Assembly (NCBI RefSeq): GCF_900103225.1
Contig: NZ_FNJH01000003.1
Span: 572,904-636,903 of the forward strand
DNA: 64,000 nt
Direction: 5' to 3'
Origin: Pseudomonas congelans
Lineage (GTDB): Bacteria; Pseudomonadota; Gammaproteobacteria; Pseudomonadales; Pseudomonadaceae
Position 1 is the first letter of the stretch. Each line of letters begins with the position of its first letter. The notes below the pieces were generated by a model. That model made no database searches and was not told where the DNA came from. It worked only from the letters and a program-made list of their open reading frames with translations. The position numbers and the translations under genes are program-made. This document shows, piece by piece, positions 1-9,480 of this stretch.

Positions 1-110
1 GTCACCTTTTCGCCCCTCGGCGACCTACTTTGATGGGGCCAAAGTAGGCAAAGCCCGCAGCTCCGTTTCCGGCCCGACTTCGTCGGGTTCCTTCGCCCTG
101 TCATTGATCC
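1..110. repeat. Intergenic hairpin-rich repeat of pseudomonad type
   Basis: Non-coding. Two short inverted repeats are visible: CCTACTTTG (24-32) pairs with CAAAGTAGG (40-48), and CCCGAC (73-78) pairs with GTCGGG (82-87). From memory, blocks like this recur between genes in Pseudomonas genomes; copy number was not checked. No plausible gene covers it. Confidence 0.5.
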
Positions 111-146
111 GGGGGTCGCCGCAACGGGCCCTCCATGGCCCGGTGC

Positions 147-250
147 GGGTAGCCTGGCGTCCTGCCAGGCTACCCCCGGATCAGCGCCAGGACTCAGCCG
201 TCACTTACGTCGCACTCTGCGCCGTCAGTGCCATCGCGTTAAAAAGCGCT
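147..250 (-). repeat. ~104-bp dispersed repeat, copy A (inverted relative to copy B)
   Basis: Read on the minus strand this block matches 61685-61788 on the plus strand at roughly nine bases in ten, with one single-base indel. It contains a 12-bp perfect inverted repeat, GGGTAGCCTGGC (147-158) and its complement (164-175), with a 5-base loop. It ends just downstream of efeM. It appears non-coding. Confidence 0.75.
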
Positions 251-270
251 TTCAGGCGCGGCGCTGCAGA

Positions 271-1095
271 TCAATTCAGGCCCAGTTTGCCGCGCAGGGT
301 CGAGAGGTCTTCTGCCAGGGTGTTGACCGGACCGATCAGGGCTTTGCGATCGTTCTCTTTGACCTTGTCGTAGGTCTCAAAGCCACCGTCCTTGGTTTTG
401 TACTTGGCGAGGATCTTGTCCACGGTGGCGAAGTTCTTGTCGACTTTGCTGGAGAAGGCCTTGTCCTGCTGTTCGATCTGCGGGCGGAACAGGTCGACGA
501 TTTTCTTCGCACCATCGATGTTGCCCTGGAAGTCATACAGGTCAGTGTGACTGTAACGGTCTTCTTCGCCGGAGATCTTGGTCGCTGCCACTTCTTCCAG
601 CAGGGCTGCTGCGCCGCCGACGACTTTTTCAGGCGGGAAGGTCAGGTCGGCCACGCGCTTTTCCAGGTCCTTGACGTCGCTCAACAGCTTGTCGGCGATA
701 GGGCCCTGATCCTTGGTGGTGTTCTGCGAGAACAGCGCATATTCCAGACGATGGAAGCCAGTAAAGTCTTCTGCCGTCACGCCTTGTTCATGGTCGTCGA
801 CGCGTGAGTCGATGGACGCGTCCAGGTCACTGAACAGTTCGGCAATCGGTTCTACCGACTCGTAGTAAACGCGGGTAGGGGCGTAGAGCTTTTTGGCTGT
901 CGCGATGTCGCCTTTTTTCACGGCATCGGTGAATTTCTGGGTGTGGCTGACCAGTTCTTCAATGTTTTCGGTCACGTAAATCTTGTAGTCCGACACCGGG
1001 CCTACCAGATCCAGCGGCGCGGTGGCGGCAAAGGCAGCCAGCGGGGTCTGGAGCAGGCCAAGGGTCAGGAGCAAAGCCAGGGGCGTCTTTTTCAT
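271..1095 (-). CDS. efeM: EfeM: imelysin/M75-like periplasmic iron-uptake protein
   Basis: Predicted periplasmic metal-binding protein of the EfeO/EfeM group (M75, imelysin-like fold) without the cupredoxin domain. This short form was, as I recall, named EfeM from P. syringae. The ATG at 1095 is chosen because it opens a clear Sec signal ([10 protein letters not shown], cleavage near AFA-A at residue 23) and has GGAAG upstream; an in-frame ATG at 1128 would add 11 residues before the signal. The HxxE metal motif is seen as H115-R-L-E118 in a [10 protein letters not shown] context. Last gene of efeU-efeO-efeB-efeM, 29 bases after efeB. It probably binds iron for the permease; whether it complements or replaces EfeO is unknown. 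Confidence 0.9.
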   Translation of the reverse strand: MKKTPLALLLTLGLLQTPLAAFAATAPLDLVGPVSDYKIYVTENIEELVSHTQKFTDAVKKGDIATAKKLYAPTRVYYESVEPIAELFSDLDASIDSRVDDHEQGVTAEDFTGFHRLEYALFSQNTTKDQGPIADKLLSDVKDLEKRVADLTFPPEKVVGGAAALLEEVAATKISGEEDRYSHTDLYDFQGNIDGAKKIVDLFRPQIEQQDKAFSSKVDKNFATVDKILAKYKTKDGGFETYDKVKENDRKALIGPVNTLAEDLSTLRGKLGLN

Positions 1096-1124
1096 GAGTG
1101 TCTTCCGGGTCAGGAGTGGATAGG

Positions 1125-2447
1125 TCATGCGTTTTTAGTGGGCGCTACGGCCGCCAGCAGTGAGCGACCGATGTAATCCTGGTCGCCGTTTACCCCCGGC
1201 AGGGTGAAGAAATAGCCGCCACCGACCGGTTTGAGGTATTCCTCCAGCGGCTCGCCGTTAAGTCGGCTCTGTACCGTAATGAAGCCTTTTTCCAGATCGG
1301 CCTGGTAGCAGATGAACAGCAGGCCCATGTCCAGCTGACCGTTCTTGTTTACCCCGTTGGAGTAATTGAACGGGCGGCGCAGGATCAGGTTGCGCTGGCT
1401 TTCGGCGGTACGCGGGTTGGCCAGGCGGATGTGCGAATCCAGCCGGGTTTTCTTGCCTTCCGGGTCTGCCGCGTAGTTGGGCACATCGCTCTCGACCTTG
1501 CCGTCCATGGGTGCACCCGTGCTTTTGCTGCGGCCGAAAATCGATTCCTGCTCCTGCAATGGCGTGCGGTCCCAACGCTCGACGAAGTTGCGGATGATGC
1601 GCACCGCCTGATAGCTGCCATTGGCGGCCCAGGCCGGTTCATCGCTGCCCGGCTGCACCCAGACCAGCTCGTTCATGGTCTTCTGGTTGTTGGAGTCCGG
1701 GTTCGCCGAACCGTCCCGGAAACCCAGGAAGTTGCGCGCGCTTTCCGGCGGCTGACCGGGTTTTTTCGGTGCCTGGGGCGGCACGGTGCCTTCCTGTTTC
1801 CAGCGCACCAGCAGCAGGTCGGGGAGGTTCTTGACGATGTCGCGCAACGCATGGATGTTGCTGTCGGCGGTGTTGGCGCAGAACTGAATGCTCAGGTCGC
1901 CGTGGCAACTGGCCGGATCCAGCGCATCGTTGGGGAAACCGGTCATGCGGCTCAAGCGTTTCGGCTTGAGCGGGGCCAGGCCGAAACGCTCATCGAACAG
2001 CGATTCGCCCACCGACACGGTGATGGTCAGGTTGTCCGGGGTCACCACCGGACCGAGAATGCCCGAGTCTGGCGGCGGCAGTTTCGGATCGATCTCCGGC
2101 ACCGGGCCACCGGTCATCAGGAACGCGATGCGCTCGTTCAACGTGCGGAAAAGACGCTCCAGGTCTTCACGGTCGGCGGCCAGAACATCGAACGCCACCA
2201 GCATGCCCGCTGCCGGGCGCGGGTTGACGATACCGCTCTGATGCAGGCCGTGAAACTCGTTGTGGTCCTGCGTTTTCTCACTGTTCGGCGCTTCGGCGAC
2301 TTGCGCAGGTGCTGCGCCAAGTACATTGCCACTCAGGCTGCTGCCAGCCAGCGCGGCCCCTGCAGCGCCGAGCCCCATCAGAACGCGGCGGCGTTGCGCG
2401 GAGGCCGGAGCGTTGCTTGTGTCTGGATTGCTGTCCGGATTTTTCAT
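1125..2447 (-). CDS. efeB: EfeB: Tat-exported Dyp-type haem peroxidase
   Basis: Haem-dependent Dyp-type peroxidase of the EfeUOB system. Known family roles are oxidation of ferrous iron or protoporphyrinogen in the periplasm; iron release from haem is debated. The 440-residue protein starts with a twin-arginine signal (residues 19-40, [13 protein letters not shown]), so it is exported folded with its cofactor. The GxxDG motif is seen as GFRDG at 242-246 and the probable proximal haem ligand as H339 in [10 protein letters not shown]. It lies 24 bases after efeO and 29 before efeM, consistent with one transcript. Confidence 0.94.
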   Translation of the reverse strand: MKNPDSNPDTSNAPASAQRRRVLMGLGAAGAALAGSSLSGNVLGAAPAQVAEAPNSEKTQDHNEFHGLHQSGIVNPRPAAGMLVAFDVLAADREDLERLFRTLNERIAFLMTGGPVPEIDPKLPPPDSGILGPVVTPDNLTITVSVGESLFDERFGLAPLKPKRLSRMTGFPNDALDPASCHGDLSIQFCANTADSNIHALRDIVKNLPDLLLVRWKQEGTVPPQAPKKPGQPPESARNFLGFRDGSANPDSNNQKTMNELVWVQPGSDEPAWAANGSYQAVRIIRNFVERWDRTPLQEQESIFGRSKSTGAPMDGKVESDVPNYAADPEGKKTRLDSHIRLANPRTAESQRNLILRRPFNYSNGVNKNGQLDMGLLFICYQADLEKGFITVQSRLNGEPLEEYLKPVGGGYFFTLPGVNGDQDYIGRSLLAAVAPTKNA

Positions 2448-2471
2448 CGTGGTGTGCTGTGCTCCAGTAAA

Positions 2472-3683
2472 TCAGAGGCCGGAAAGGCCAAGTGCCGGGT
2501 CTATGCCATTGAGCGCGTCAGCCAGAGCGCCAGCCTTGGCTGCGATCTGCTTGCGCTGCGTCTCATCCACCTGATCGTAGGGGCGCACGCCACCATCGGC
2601 GGTGCTCAACGCATCAAGCGTGGTGTCCAGATCAGCCATGGCTGCATCGATCTTCTGCAGCAGATCGCCCGCACTGCGGGTCAGCAGCGGACGCAGCAGG
2701 TCGACGATCTTGCGGGTGCCGTCCAGGTTGGCTGCAAAGCCGTTGACGTCGCTGTGGCTGTAGCGTTCCTCTTCGCCGTTACTGCGTACCTCAGCCAGGC
2801 TGCGCAGTGTGCGAGTGGCAATGGCCGCCAGTTGTTCGGGTGCCAGCGATTGCGCCATCAACTGTTGCTTGAGCTGGGTGACATCGGTTTGCAGACGCTG
2901 CGCGACGGGCGCCAGGCCCTCGACGCTGTGTTGCTCGTACAGGCCGTATTCAATGCGGTGAAAGCCGCCGAAACCGGGGTCCTGTTCACGTTTCTCGTAA
3001 TAGTCGGCGCGGGCATTGATCGCATTGTCCAGCTCGGCGAGGCGCTGTGCAGCCGGTGCAATGCGCTGGTAAGCGGTGCGGGCGGGCAGGTAGGCCGCCT
3101 GGGCGGCGCTCAGGTCGCCGGCATCAATGGCCTGTTGCAGAGCGGTGACGGCCTTGATCAACGCCGAACTCTGCAGGCTCAGGTACACGCGGTATTCGGA
3201 GAGCGGACCGATGAAGGCGGTCATGGACGGACGCGCTTTGGCCTTGGCGTCGGACTCTGCCGTCGGCGTGACGTGCAGGGTGCCGCGCGGGTTGCTCAGC
3301 AGACCGCAGGTAATCGCGTAATCGCCGGGTGCCAGGTTGGCGTTGATCACCTGGCTCAGCCCTGGGGCGATGTTTTCCCGTTCTTCAATTACCAGCACGC
3401 CATCGAGGATTTCCCATTCGACGGCGCGCTCGGAGCGGTTGACGATGCGGAAGGCGTTCTTGCCCGCGGCAACCGTCAAGGCGTTCGGTTCGCAGTTGTG
3501 CGCGTGGATATTGACCACGGTTTCAGTACCGGCATTGGCTGCGCGCTTTTTGGCCGCGACCTGCGAGGCATAGTAGAACAGCCCGCCAGCGGCGATCATC
3601 AGGATCACTGAGCCGGCGACTGCCAATCGCAGGACACGGGGCGGCCGGGCTTTCCCGGAAGGCCCTGAAGGACGGTTAGACAT
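2472..3683 (-). CDS. efeO: EfeO: cupredoxin + imelysin-like iron-uptake protein
   Basis: Periplasmic component of the EfeUOB ferrous iron importer. Layout of the 403 residues: N-terminal hydrophobic segment 19-40 that looks like an uncleaved anchor, cupredoxin-like domain about 55-138 with conserved cysteines C64 and C126, then an imelysin-like helical domain about 155-400. The metal-binding HxxE motif is H242-R-I-E245. It follows efeU by 8 bases, so the two are translationally close. It is thought to bind or oxidise iron with EfeB and pass it to EfeU. Its second domain is paralogous to the downstream efeM. Confidence 0.94.
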   Translation of the reverse strand: MSNRPSGPSGKARPPRVLRLAVAGSVILMIAAGGLFYYASQVAAKKRAANAGTETVVNIHAHNCEPNALTVAAGKNAFRIVNRSERAVEWEILDGVLVIEERENIAPGLSQVINANLAPGDYAITCGLLSNPRGTLHVTPTAESDAKAKARPSMTAFIGPLSEYRVYLSLQSSALIKAVTALQQAIDAGDLSAAQAAYLPARTAYQRIAPAAQRLAELDNAINARADYYEKREQDPGFGGFHRIEYGLYEQHSVEGLAPVAQRLQTDVTQLKQQLMAQSLAPEQLAAIATRTLRSLAEVRSNGEEERYSHSDVNGFAANLDGTRKIVDLLRPLLTRSAGDLLQKIDAAMADLDTTLDALSTADGGVRPYDQVDETQRKQIAAKAGALADALNGIDPALGLSGL

Positions 3684-3691
3684 GGAGGCCC

Positions 3692-4546
3692 TTATTCGTT
3701 CGTAACAGAAGATGTGTTTGGCTGCATGACCTTGCCAGCGGTCGGGGTATGCGGCTTGAAGAACAGCAGCAGCGCCCCGATCAGGTAAATCAGGTAAGCA
3801 CTCAGGGTGCTGACCGTCGGCGCGTCCTGGTAACCGAACATGCCTGCCAGTACCGAACCGGCAGGGCCGTCCATCGGCAACAGCGCACTGATGTCGAAGA
3901 CCACTTCCTGCAGGTGATTCCAGACCCCGGCTTCATGCAGTGCCTGAACGGAGTTGGCGAGAATGCCCGCCGCCACTACCAGAATGAACAGCCCGGTCCA
4001 GCGGAAAAACAGACTCAGGTTCAGGCGCATGCTGCCGCTGTAGATGGCCACGCCGAAACCGACCGCCAGCAGCAAGCCGAGCAGGGCGCCCAATGGTGCA
4101 CCGGAGCCTTCGCTCTGCTGGAATACGGCGAGCAGAAAGAACACGGTTTCCAGGCCTTCGCGGGCCACGGCGAAAAACACCATGGCGATCAGCGCGTAGG
4201 TCTGGTTTTTCGAGCCGGTGAGGGCAGCGTCGAGTGATTCGTGCAGCGCGTGTTTGATCGACCGTGCGACCTTGCGCATCCAGAACACCATCGAGCTGAG
4301 AATGCCGACCGCGATCAGGCCGACGATGCCTTCGAACAGTTCCTGTTGCTTCTGCGGAAACTCGGCGCTCATCAGCTCAAGCCCGCCACCGACGAACAGC
4401 GAGAGCGCGGCAGCCAGAAATACGCCGATCCACACCGCAGGCATCCACTCGCCGCGGCCGGTCTGCTTCAGGTAACTGGCGATTATGCCAACGATAAGCG
4501 CGGCTTCGATGCCTTCGCGCAGCATGATCAAAAAGGGAACGAGCAT
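3692..4546 (-). CDS. efeU: EfeU: FTR1-family iron permease
   Basis: Inner-membrane iron permease of the oxidase-dependent FTR1 family, 284 residues with about seven hydrophobic segments. Both family REGxE iron-channel motifs are intact: REGIE at residues 10-14 and REGLE at 129-133. First gene of the efe operon, which reads leftwards. A Fur-box-like palindrome lies about 70 bases upstream of the ATG at 4546, so expression is probably iron-repressed. In some E. coli strains this gene is frameshifted; here it is full length. Confidence 0.95.
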   Translation of the reverse strand: MLVPFLIMLREGIEAALIVGIIASYLKQTGRGEWMPAVWIGVFLAAALSLFVGGGLELMSAEFPQKQQELFEGIVGLIAVGILSSMVFWMRKVARSIKHALHESLDAALTGSKNQTYALIAMVFFAVAREGLETVFFLLAVFQQSEGSGAPLGALLGLLLAVGFGVAIYSGSMRLNLSLFFRWTGLFILVVAAGILANSVQALHEAGVWNHLQEVVFDISALLPMDGPAGSVLAGMFGYQDAPTVSTLSAYLIYLIGALLLFFKPHTPTAGKVMQPNTSSVTNE

Positions 4547-4613
4547 ATCTCACCGGGTCAAAGCTGAAGGGTGAAGCTGTCGCAGCAGGCCATAGACCTG
4601 AAACACTGCGTAA

Positions 4614-4632
4614 CATAATGATACTCATTCTT
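4614..4632 (-). promoter_or_regulatory. Fur box upstream of efeU
   Basis: The 19-bp stretch CATAATGATACTCATTCTT matches the Fur consensus GATAATGATAATCATTATC at 15 of 19 positions, including the central ATAATGATA block. It lies 68 bases upstream of efeU, as expected for an iron-repressed promoter, and far from alkA on the other side. Confidence 0.75.
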
Positions 4633-4807
4633 GAATGCGGATAGTTGTTTTTTATCTGTCTTTGGTTTTTAGCAGGTCGTTCAGGTCAGGTTCAGCTAAT
4701 CGATCACGGTGTTTTGAACGTTCCGCTGTCTTCGAAAATCAGCGATCATTTTCAACGCCTTTGTAAACCGTAGATGCCCTTCAGGCTGCCTCAATCCGGA
4801 AATCATC

Positions 4808-5488
4808 ATGTCATCAGAATCAGACAGCGCTGACCGCGAGCATGCCCAGGCGGTGGCGTCGCTCAGGTCCATAGACCCGCAATGGCAATTGCTGATCGAC
4901 CAGGTCGGACCTTGTCTGCATCCGGTCAGCGCAGCGCAGGACCCGTTTCAGGCGCTGGTCAAGGCCGTTGCCTATCAGCAATTGCATGCCCGGGCGGGCG
5001 ACGCGATGGTCCGTAGATTGCGCGCGCTGTTTCTGGACGACAGCTCTCCAGAGGTCAGCTTTCCCGGGGCACAGGCGCTAGTCGAGCTGGATGACCAGGC
5101 ACTGCGCTCCTGTGGCTTCTCGGCGTCCAAATGCCGGGCGATCAAGGCGATTGCCGCTGCGCGGCTGGACGGTCTGGTGCCCGAGGTCAGTGCTGCGCTG
5201 GCGATGGGCAACGAAGCGCTGGTCGAACGCCTGATCCAGCTACCGGGAGTGGGGCGCTGGACCGTGGAGATGATGCTCATTTACGGGCTCGGTCAGCGGG
5301 ATGTGATGCCAGCCAGCGACTTCGGCGTGTGCGAAGGCTATCGGCGACTGTATGCTCTCGAACTCAAACCGTCTCACCGGCAAATGGCCCGCCTTGCCGA
5401 GCGCTTCGCGCCTTACCGAACCATCGCTGCCTGGTATCTGTGGCGAGTGCCGGTCGATTTCAGTGAAATCGGCTCATCTCGAATTTGA
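4808..5488 (+). CDS. alkA: AlkA-like DNA-3-methyladenine glycosylase
   Basis: Base-excision repair glycosylase of the helix-hairpin-helix superfamily that removes alkylated purines. The 226-residue protein has the hairpin LPGVGRWTVEM at 145-155 followed by the catalytic aspartate D171 in VMPASDFGV. It lacks the N-terminal domain of E. coli AlkA, giving the short form common in pseudomonads. It is followed closely by ada in the same direction, a known alkylation-response pairing, so both are probably cotranscribed. Confidence 0.9.
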   Translation: MSSESDSADREHAQAVASLRSIDPQWQLLIDQVGPCLHPVSAAQDPFQALVKAVAYQQLHARAGDAMVRRLRALFLDDSSPEVSFPGAQALVELDDQALRSCGFSASKCRAIKAIAAARLDGLVPEVSAALAMGNEALVERLIQLPGVGRWTVEMMLIYGLGQRDVMPASDFGVCEGYRRLYALELKPSHRQMARLAERFAPYRTIAAWYLWRVPVDFSEIGSSRI

Positions 5489-5557
5489 AAGCAAGACTCG
5501 GAGTGCCCAGTGGCTCTGACAGGCGCAGGCTTATCGAAACTCAAGGCGGGCTCCACC

Positions 5558-6664
5558 ATGGACAGCACAGAACGCACTCAAACGGCACGCGCCCTGCGCA
5601 CTGAAGACGACCCGCGCTGGGACATCCTGGTCAATCGGCGTTCACACGCCGGCGCTGACTTCGTTTACGGCGTGCTGACCACCGGCGTCTATTGCAACCC
5701 GTGCAGCCCGACCCGGCTGCCGCGTCCGGAAAACGTGGTGTTTTTTGATAATGCACGCGAGGCCGAGGCCGCCGGATTTCGCCCGTCCCTGCGCAACGCT
5801 GGCGATTCACATGCGCTGCAACTCAAGCATGCAGAAGCCGTTGCCCAGGCTTGCAGACTGATCGATGCCGCCGATGTGATGCCCAATCTGACCGAGCTCG
5901 CGGAGCAGGTCGGGATGAGCGGTTTTCATTTCCACCGTATTTTCAAAAAGCTGACCGGGCTGACGCCCAAAGCCTACAGTGTCGCCTCGTTGCGCTCGCG
6001 GGTGAAAGTCCAGCTCTCACAGGACGTAAGCATTACCGATGCGTTATACGAGGCGGGCTACAACGCCAACAGTCGTTTCTATGAGGCTTCGCAGAAAATG
6101 CTCGGCATGAAACCTTCCGAATATCGCGCGGGCGGCGCCAATGTCGACATCAGGTTCGCCCTGGGTGAAAGTTCGCTGGGCTCGATTCTGGTGGCCACGA
6201 GCAGCAAGGGCATCTGCGCGATTTCGCTAGGTGATGATCCGCATGCACTGATCGAAGCTTTCCAGGACCAGTTTCCCAACGCCAACCTGATCGGTGCAGA
6301 CGCAGCGTTCGAACAGCTGGTTGCCGAGGTCGTGGGTTTTGTCGAATCACCGGCGACCGGCCTGGCGCTGCCACTGGATATCCGCGGCACGGTGTTTCAG
6401 CAGCGGGTCTGGCAGGCGCTCAGGGACATCCCTGCCGGATCGACGGCCACCTATACGCAGATCGCCACGCAGATAGGACTGCCCAGTGCAGTCCGTGCGG
6501 TTGCCAATGCCTGTGGTGCGAACAAGCTCGCGGTGGCCATTCCCTGCCACCGCGTGGTGCGCAGCGACGGATCGCTGTCGGGCTATCGCTGGGGCGTCGA
6601 GCGCAAGCGCAAGCTGCTTGAAATCGAGGCGGCCGAGGGGTCAGGGCTCTTTTCAGGGCGTTGA
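5558..6664 (+). CDS. ada: Ada-like AraC regulator / O6-methylguanine-DNA methyltransferase with degenerate zinc site
   Basis: Bifunctional Ada family protein, 368 residues from the ATG at 5558: Ada N-terminal domain about 20-85, AraC-type helix-turn-helix about 95-190, methyltransferase domain about 210-360 with the intact active site PCHRVV (C330). The N-terminal metal site is abnormal. Family members have CxxxC plus a later CxxC; here the first pair reads C46-N-P-C49 (spacing changed) and the second pair is replaced by S77-L-R-N80. The guanine-repair half should work, whereas phosphotriester sensing through a zinc-bound cysteine is doubtful. A GTG at 5510 with GGAG at 5500-5503 is an alternative start adding 16 residues. 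The 3' end overlaps convergent ampC by 12 bases. Confidence 0.88.
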   Translation: MDSTERTQTARALRTEDDPRWDILVNRRSHAGADFVYGVLTTGVYCNPCSPTRLPRPENVVFFDNAREAEAAGFRPSLRNAGDSHALQLKHAEAVAQACRLIDAADVMPNLTELAEQVGMSGFHFHRIFKKLTGLTPKAYSVASLRSRVKVQLSQDVSITDALYEAGYNANSRFYEASQKMLGMKPSEYRAGGANVDIRFALGESSLGSILVATSSKGICAISLGDDPHALIEAFQDQFPNANLIGADAAFEQLVAEVVGFVESPATGLALPLDIRGTVFQQRVWQALRDIPAGSTATYTQIATQIGLPSAVRAVANACGANKLAVAIPCHRVVRSDGSLSGYRWGVERKRKLLEIEAAEGSGLFSGR

Positions 6665-7810
6665 ACAGCAGCCCATCTTCTGCAGGATCCGATAGGCCAG
6701 TTTCACCCGCTCCTCGTTCGGGTAATTCTTGTTGGCGAGGATGGCAATCCCCAACTGCTGTTCCGGAATGAACGCCACATAGCCGCCGAAACCGTTGGTT
6801 GAACCGGTTTTGTTGACCCAGACCGCAGATTGCGCTGCCTGCGGTGGCTCGATCATTTCGGCTTTGACCGTGTTCAGCATGGCGCTGGCATTGCCCTCAA
6901 GCAGCGCCTCCAGACGGACCGGCAGCGGATACTGCTCCCAGATCAGGTCCTGAGTCATGCCGCCGACCTTGAAATAGCCGGTCCGCGTGTCGCGCAGGGC
7001 TTTTTGCAGCGCGGCGTCGTTTTGACCGAGCCCGATGTTCGCTTCGACAAAACGGAGCATGTCCCGGGCACTCGATTTCACCCCGTAGGCTTCAGCCGCC
7101 AGTGGCCCTGGATTGACCCTGACCGGCTCGTCGAGTTTGTTGTAGCCCTGCGCATACAGCGCCTGTTTTTCATCGGGCACATTGATATAGGTATTACTCA
7201 GACCCAGCGCCGGAAACAGCCGCTGCTGCAGGGCTTTTTCATATGGCATCTTCATGCTGCGTGCCGCGACCATGCCGAGCAGGCCCACACTGGGATTGGC
7301 GTAGGTGCGCTGGGTGCCGGGCAGATATTCGGGCTGCCACGCCTTGAAATACTCCATCAACTGACGGGTGTTGTGCACTTTATCCGGCACCTGAAGCGGG
7401 AAGCCGCCAGCCGTATGGGTGCCCAGATGGAACACCGGCACCTTGCCCAGCCGCGAGGCCTGCAACTGCGGAATATAGCTGTCGATGCTTTGCGTCAACG
7501 ACAGCTGCCCATTGGTCTGCGCCCAGGTAGCGAGGGTGGCGGTGAAGGTCTTGCTGATCGAGCCAAGTTCAAACAGCGTATCGCGCGTGACTGGCTGGCC
7601 GGTGGCTTTTGATGCGACGCCGTAAGCGTAGAACTGCTGTTTGCCCTGGCGAGTGACGGCGATCGACAGGCCCGCGATATGATTTTCCTGCATCACTTTG
7701 CTGGCTTCTGCCTGCACGAATGCGTCGACAGCCGCTGTGTCGTCGTCGGCAACAGCCATCGCACTGGCCAGCAGAAGTCCTGTGCAGAGCAGCGTTCCAT
7801 TCCATTGCAT
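6653..7810 (-). CDS. ampC: Class C beta-lactamase (AmpC)
   Basis: Periplasmic serine beta-lactamase, 385 residues, with a Sec signal ending near AMAVA-DDD (residue 21). All three class C motifs are present: S84-I-S-K87 with the nucleophilic serine, Y170-A-N172, and K334-T-G. The sequence around YAN reads YANPSVG where many AmpC enzymes have YANSSIG. No ampR gene stands next to it; the neighbour across the promoter is a divergent SulP gene. Expected role is cephalosporin hydrolysis; a related peptidase cannot be fully excluded, but the motif set favours AmpC. Confidence 0.92.
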   Translation of the reverse strand: MQWNGTLLCTGLLLASAMAVADDDTAAVDAFVQAEASKVMQENHIAGLSIAVTRQGKQQFYAYGVASKATGQPVTRDTLFELGSISKTFTATLATWAQTNGQLSLTQSIDSYIPQLQASRLGKVPVFHLGTHTAGGFPLQVPDKVHNTRQLMEYFKAWQPEYLPGTQRTYANPSVGLLGMVAARSMKMPYEKALQQRLFPALGLSNTYINVPDEKQALYAQGYNKLDEPVRVNPGPLAAEAYGVKSSARDMLRFVEANIGLGQNDAALQKALRDTRTGYFKVGGMTQDLIWEQYPLPVRLEALLEGNASAMLNTVKAEMIEPPQAAQSAVWVNKTGSTNGFGGYVAFIPEQQLGIAILANKNYPNEERVKLAYRILQKMGCCSTP

Positions 7811-7953
7811 CGGTTTACTCCTTGTTGTTTCAGGTTCGGGCCGATCATCAGAGAGCCTTCCTGGAAGCCCCGCCGTGGTGGTCGGTCATCAAAGGTTTGC
7901 GTAATATGCCCACTTTTTTGCGCTTCCTCCATGGAGCGCCGCTCAGGTAACCC

Positions 7954-9399
7954 ATGAAAACGATCCGAATACGTGCCGAAGTCCTGGCAGGCCTCACCAC
8001 ATCTTTTGCATTGGTGCCCGAGTGCATCGCCTTTGCGCTGGTGGCCCATCTCAATCCGCTGATGGGGCTCTACGGCGCGTTCATCATCTGTACCCTGACC
8101 GCGCTGTTCGGCGGGCGTCCGGGCATGGTGTCCGGTGCGGCAGGTTCCATGGCGGTGGTGATCGTCGCGCTGGTGGTTCAGCAGGGGGTGCAGTATTTGC
8201 TGGCGACCGTATTGCTGGGCGGTCTGATCATGATCCTGTTCGGCTTGCTGCGGCTGGGCAAACTGGTGCGGCTGGTGCCTTATCCGGTGATGCTGGGCTT
8301 CGTCAACGGTCTGGCGATCGTCATCGCGATGGCGCAACTGGAGCACTTCAAGGTGGGGGAATCATGGCTCAGCGGTACGCCGCTGTACGTGATGCTCGGG
8401 CTGGTGGCTCTGACCATGGCCATTGTCTACCTGTTGCCGCGCGTGACCCGCGTTGCGCCGCCCGCGCTGGTGGCGATCCTCAGCGTCGGGCTGGCGGTCT
8501 ACCTGCTCGGCCTGCCAACCCGCACTCTGGGCGACATGGCGCACATTGCCGGTGGCCTGCCGGTATTCGCCATGCCGGACATTCCGTGGAATCTGGAGAC
8601 GCTGCGCATCATCGCGCCTTACGCGATCCTGATGGCGCTGGTCGGTCTGCTGGAAACCCTGCTGACCCTGAACCTGACCGACGAGATCACTGAAACCCGT
8701 GGTTATCCGGATCGCGAGTGCGTAGCGCTGGGCGCTGCCAACGTGGTCTCCGGTGCCTTCGGCGGCATGGGCGGCTGCGCGATGATTGGTCAGACTGTGA
8801 TCAACCTGAGTTCTGGCGGCCGCGGTCGTCTGTCGGGCGTGGTCGCGGGTTTGATGATCCTGATGTTTGTGCTGTTCCTCTCGCCGCTGATCGAGCGTAT
8901 TCCATTGGCGGCGCTGGTCGGAGTGATGTTCGTGGTCGCCCAGCAGACCTTCGCCTGGGCCTCTTTGCGTGTGTTGCGCAAAGTGCCGCTCAACGACGTG
9001 CTGGCGATCATTGCCGTGACCGTGGTCACGGTGCTGACCGACCTGGCCACCGCAGTGCTGTTCGGGATTATCATCGCGGCGATCAATTTCGCCTGGCAGC
9101 AGGCTCGCGAGCTATACGCCGACAGCCACATCGAAGCCGATGGCAGCAAGGTCTATCACCTGCATGGCACGCTGTTCTTCGCCTCGACCACACCGTTTCT
9201 CGACCAGTTCAACCCGGCCGAAGACCCTGCGCAGGTGACACTGGATTGCCGCCACCTGAGCTTCGTCGATTACTCGGCCATCGCCGCGCTCAAGACCCTG
9301 CGCGAGCGTTACGCCAAAGCCGGCAAGCATCTGCGTGTAGTACACCTGTCCGAGCGCTGCAAGCGACTGCTCAAGCGTGCCGGCGTGCAGCCTGCCTGA
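7954..9399 (+). CDS. SulP-family anion transporter with C-terminal STAS domain
   Basis: Inner-membrane secondary transporter of the SulP (SLC26-like) family, 481 residues. The first ~370 residues are a polytopic membrane domain beginning almost at the N terminus, with the family-typical run AGAAGSMAVV-like segment near residue 65. The last ~90 residues form a STAS domain with the strand LDCRHLSFVDYSAIAAL. Substrates in this family include sulfate, bicarbonate and dicarboxylates; the sequence does not decide which. It is divergent from ampC and 72 bases upstream of a ZapE-like gene. Confidence 0.88.
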   Translation: MKTIRIRAEVLAGLTTSFALVPECIAFALVAHLNPLMGLYGAFIICTLTALFGGRPGMVSGAAGSMAVVIVALVVQQGVQYLLATVLLGGLIMILFGLLRLGKLVRLVPYPVMLGFVNGLAIVIAMAQLEHFKVGESWLSGTPLYVMLGLVALTMAIVYLLPRVTRVAPPALVAILSVGLAVYLLGLPTRTLGDMAHIAGGLPVFAMPDIPWNLETLRIIAPYAILMALVGLLETLLTLNLTDEITETRGYPDRECVALGAANVVSGAFGGMGGCAMIGQTVINLSSGGRGRLSGVVAGLMILMFVLFLSPLIERIPLAALVGVMFVVAQQTFAWASLRVLRKVPLNDVLAIIAVTVVTVLTDLATAVLFGIIIAAINFAWQQARELYADSHIEADGSKVYHLHGTLFFASTTPFLDQFNPAEDPAQVTLDCRHLSFVDYSAIAALKTLRERYAKAGKHLRVVHLSERCKRLLKRAGVQPA

Positions 9400-9480
9400 G
9401 TCGACTTGATGAGTTGAGTTGCGCGGCGCAGCCTCGTACAGGCTGGATATCTTTTCTCTGATACTGAAGGTGTGTGCCTG

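Noticed and set aside
104..373. 89-codon plus-strand frame at the left edge
   Set aside because: It lies in dispersed repeat sequence and overlaps the 3' end of efeM on the other strand.
1431..3611. 726-codon open frame on the plus strand opposite efeB and efeO
   Set aside because: Antisense to two genes with clear domains and motifs; its translation is arginine- and glutamine-rich with no recognisable motif, typical of GC-rich antisense frames.
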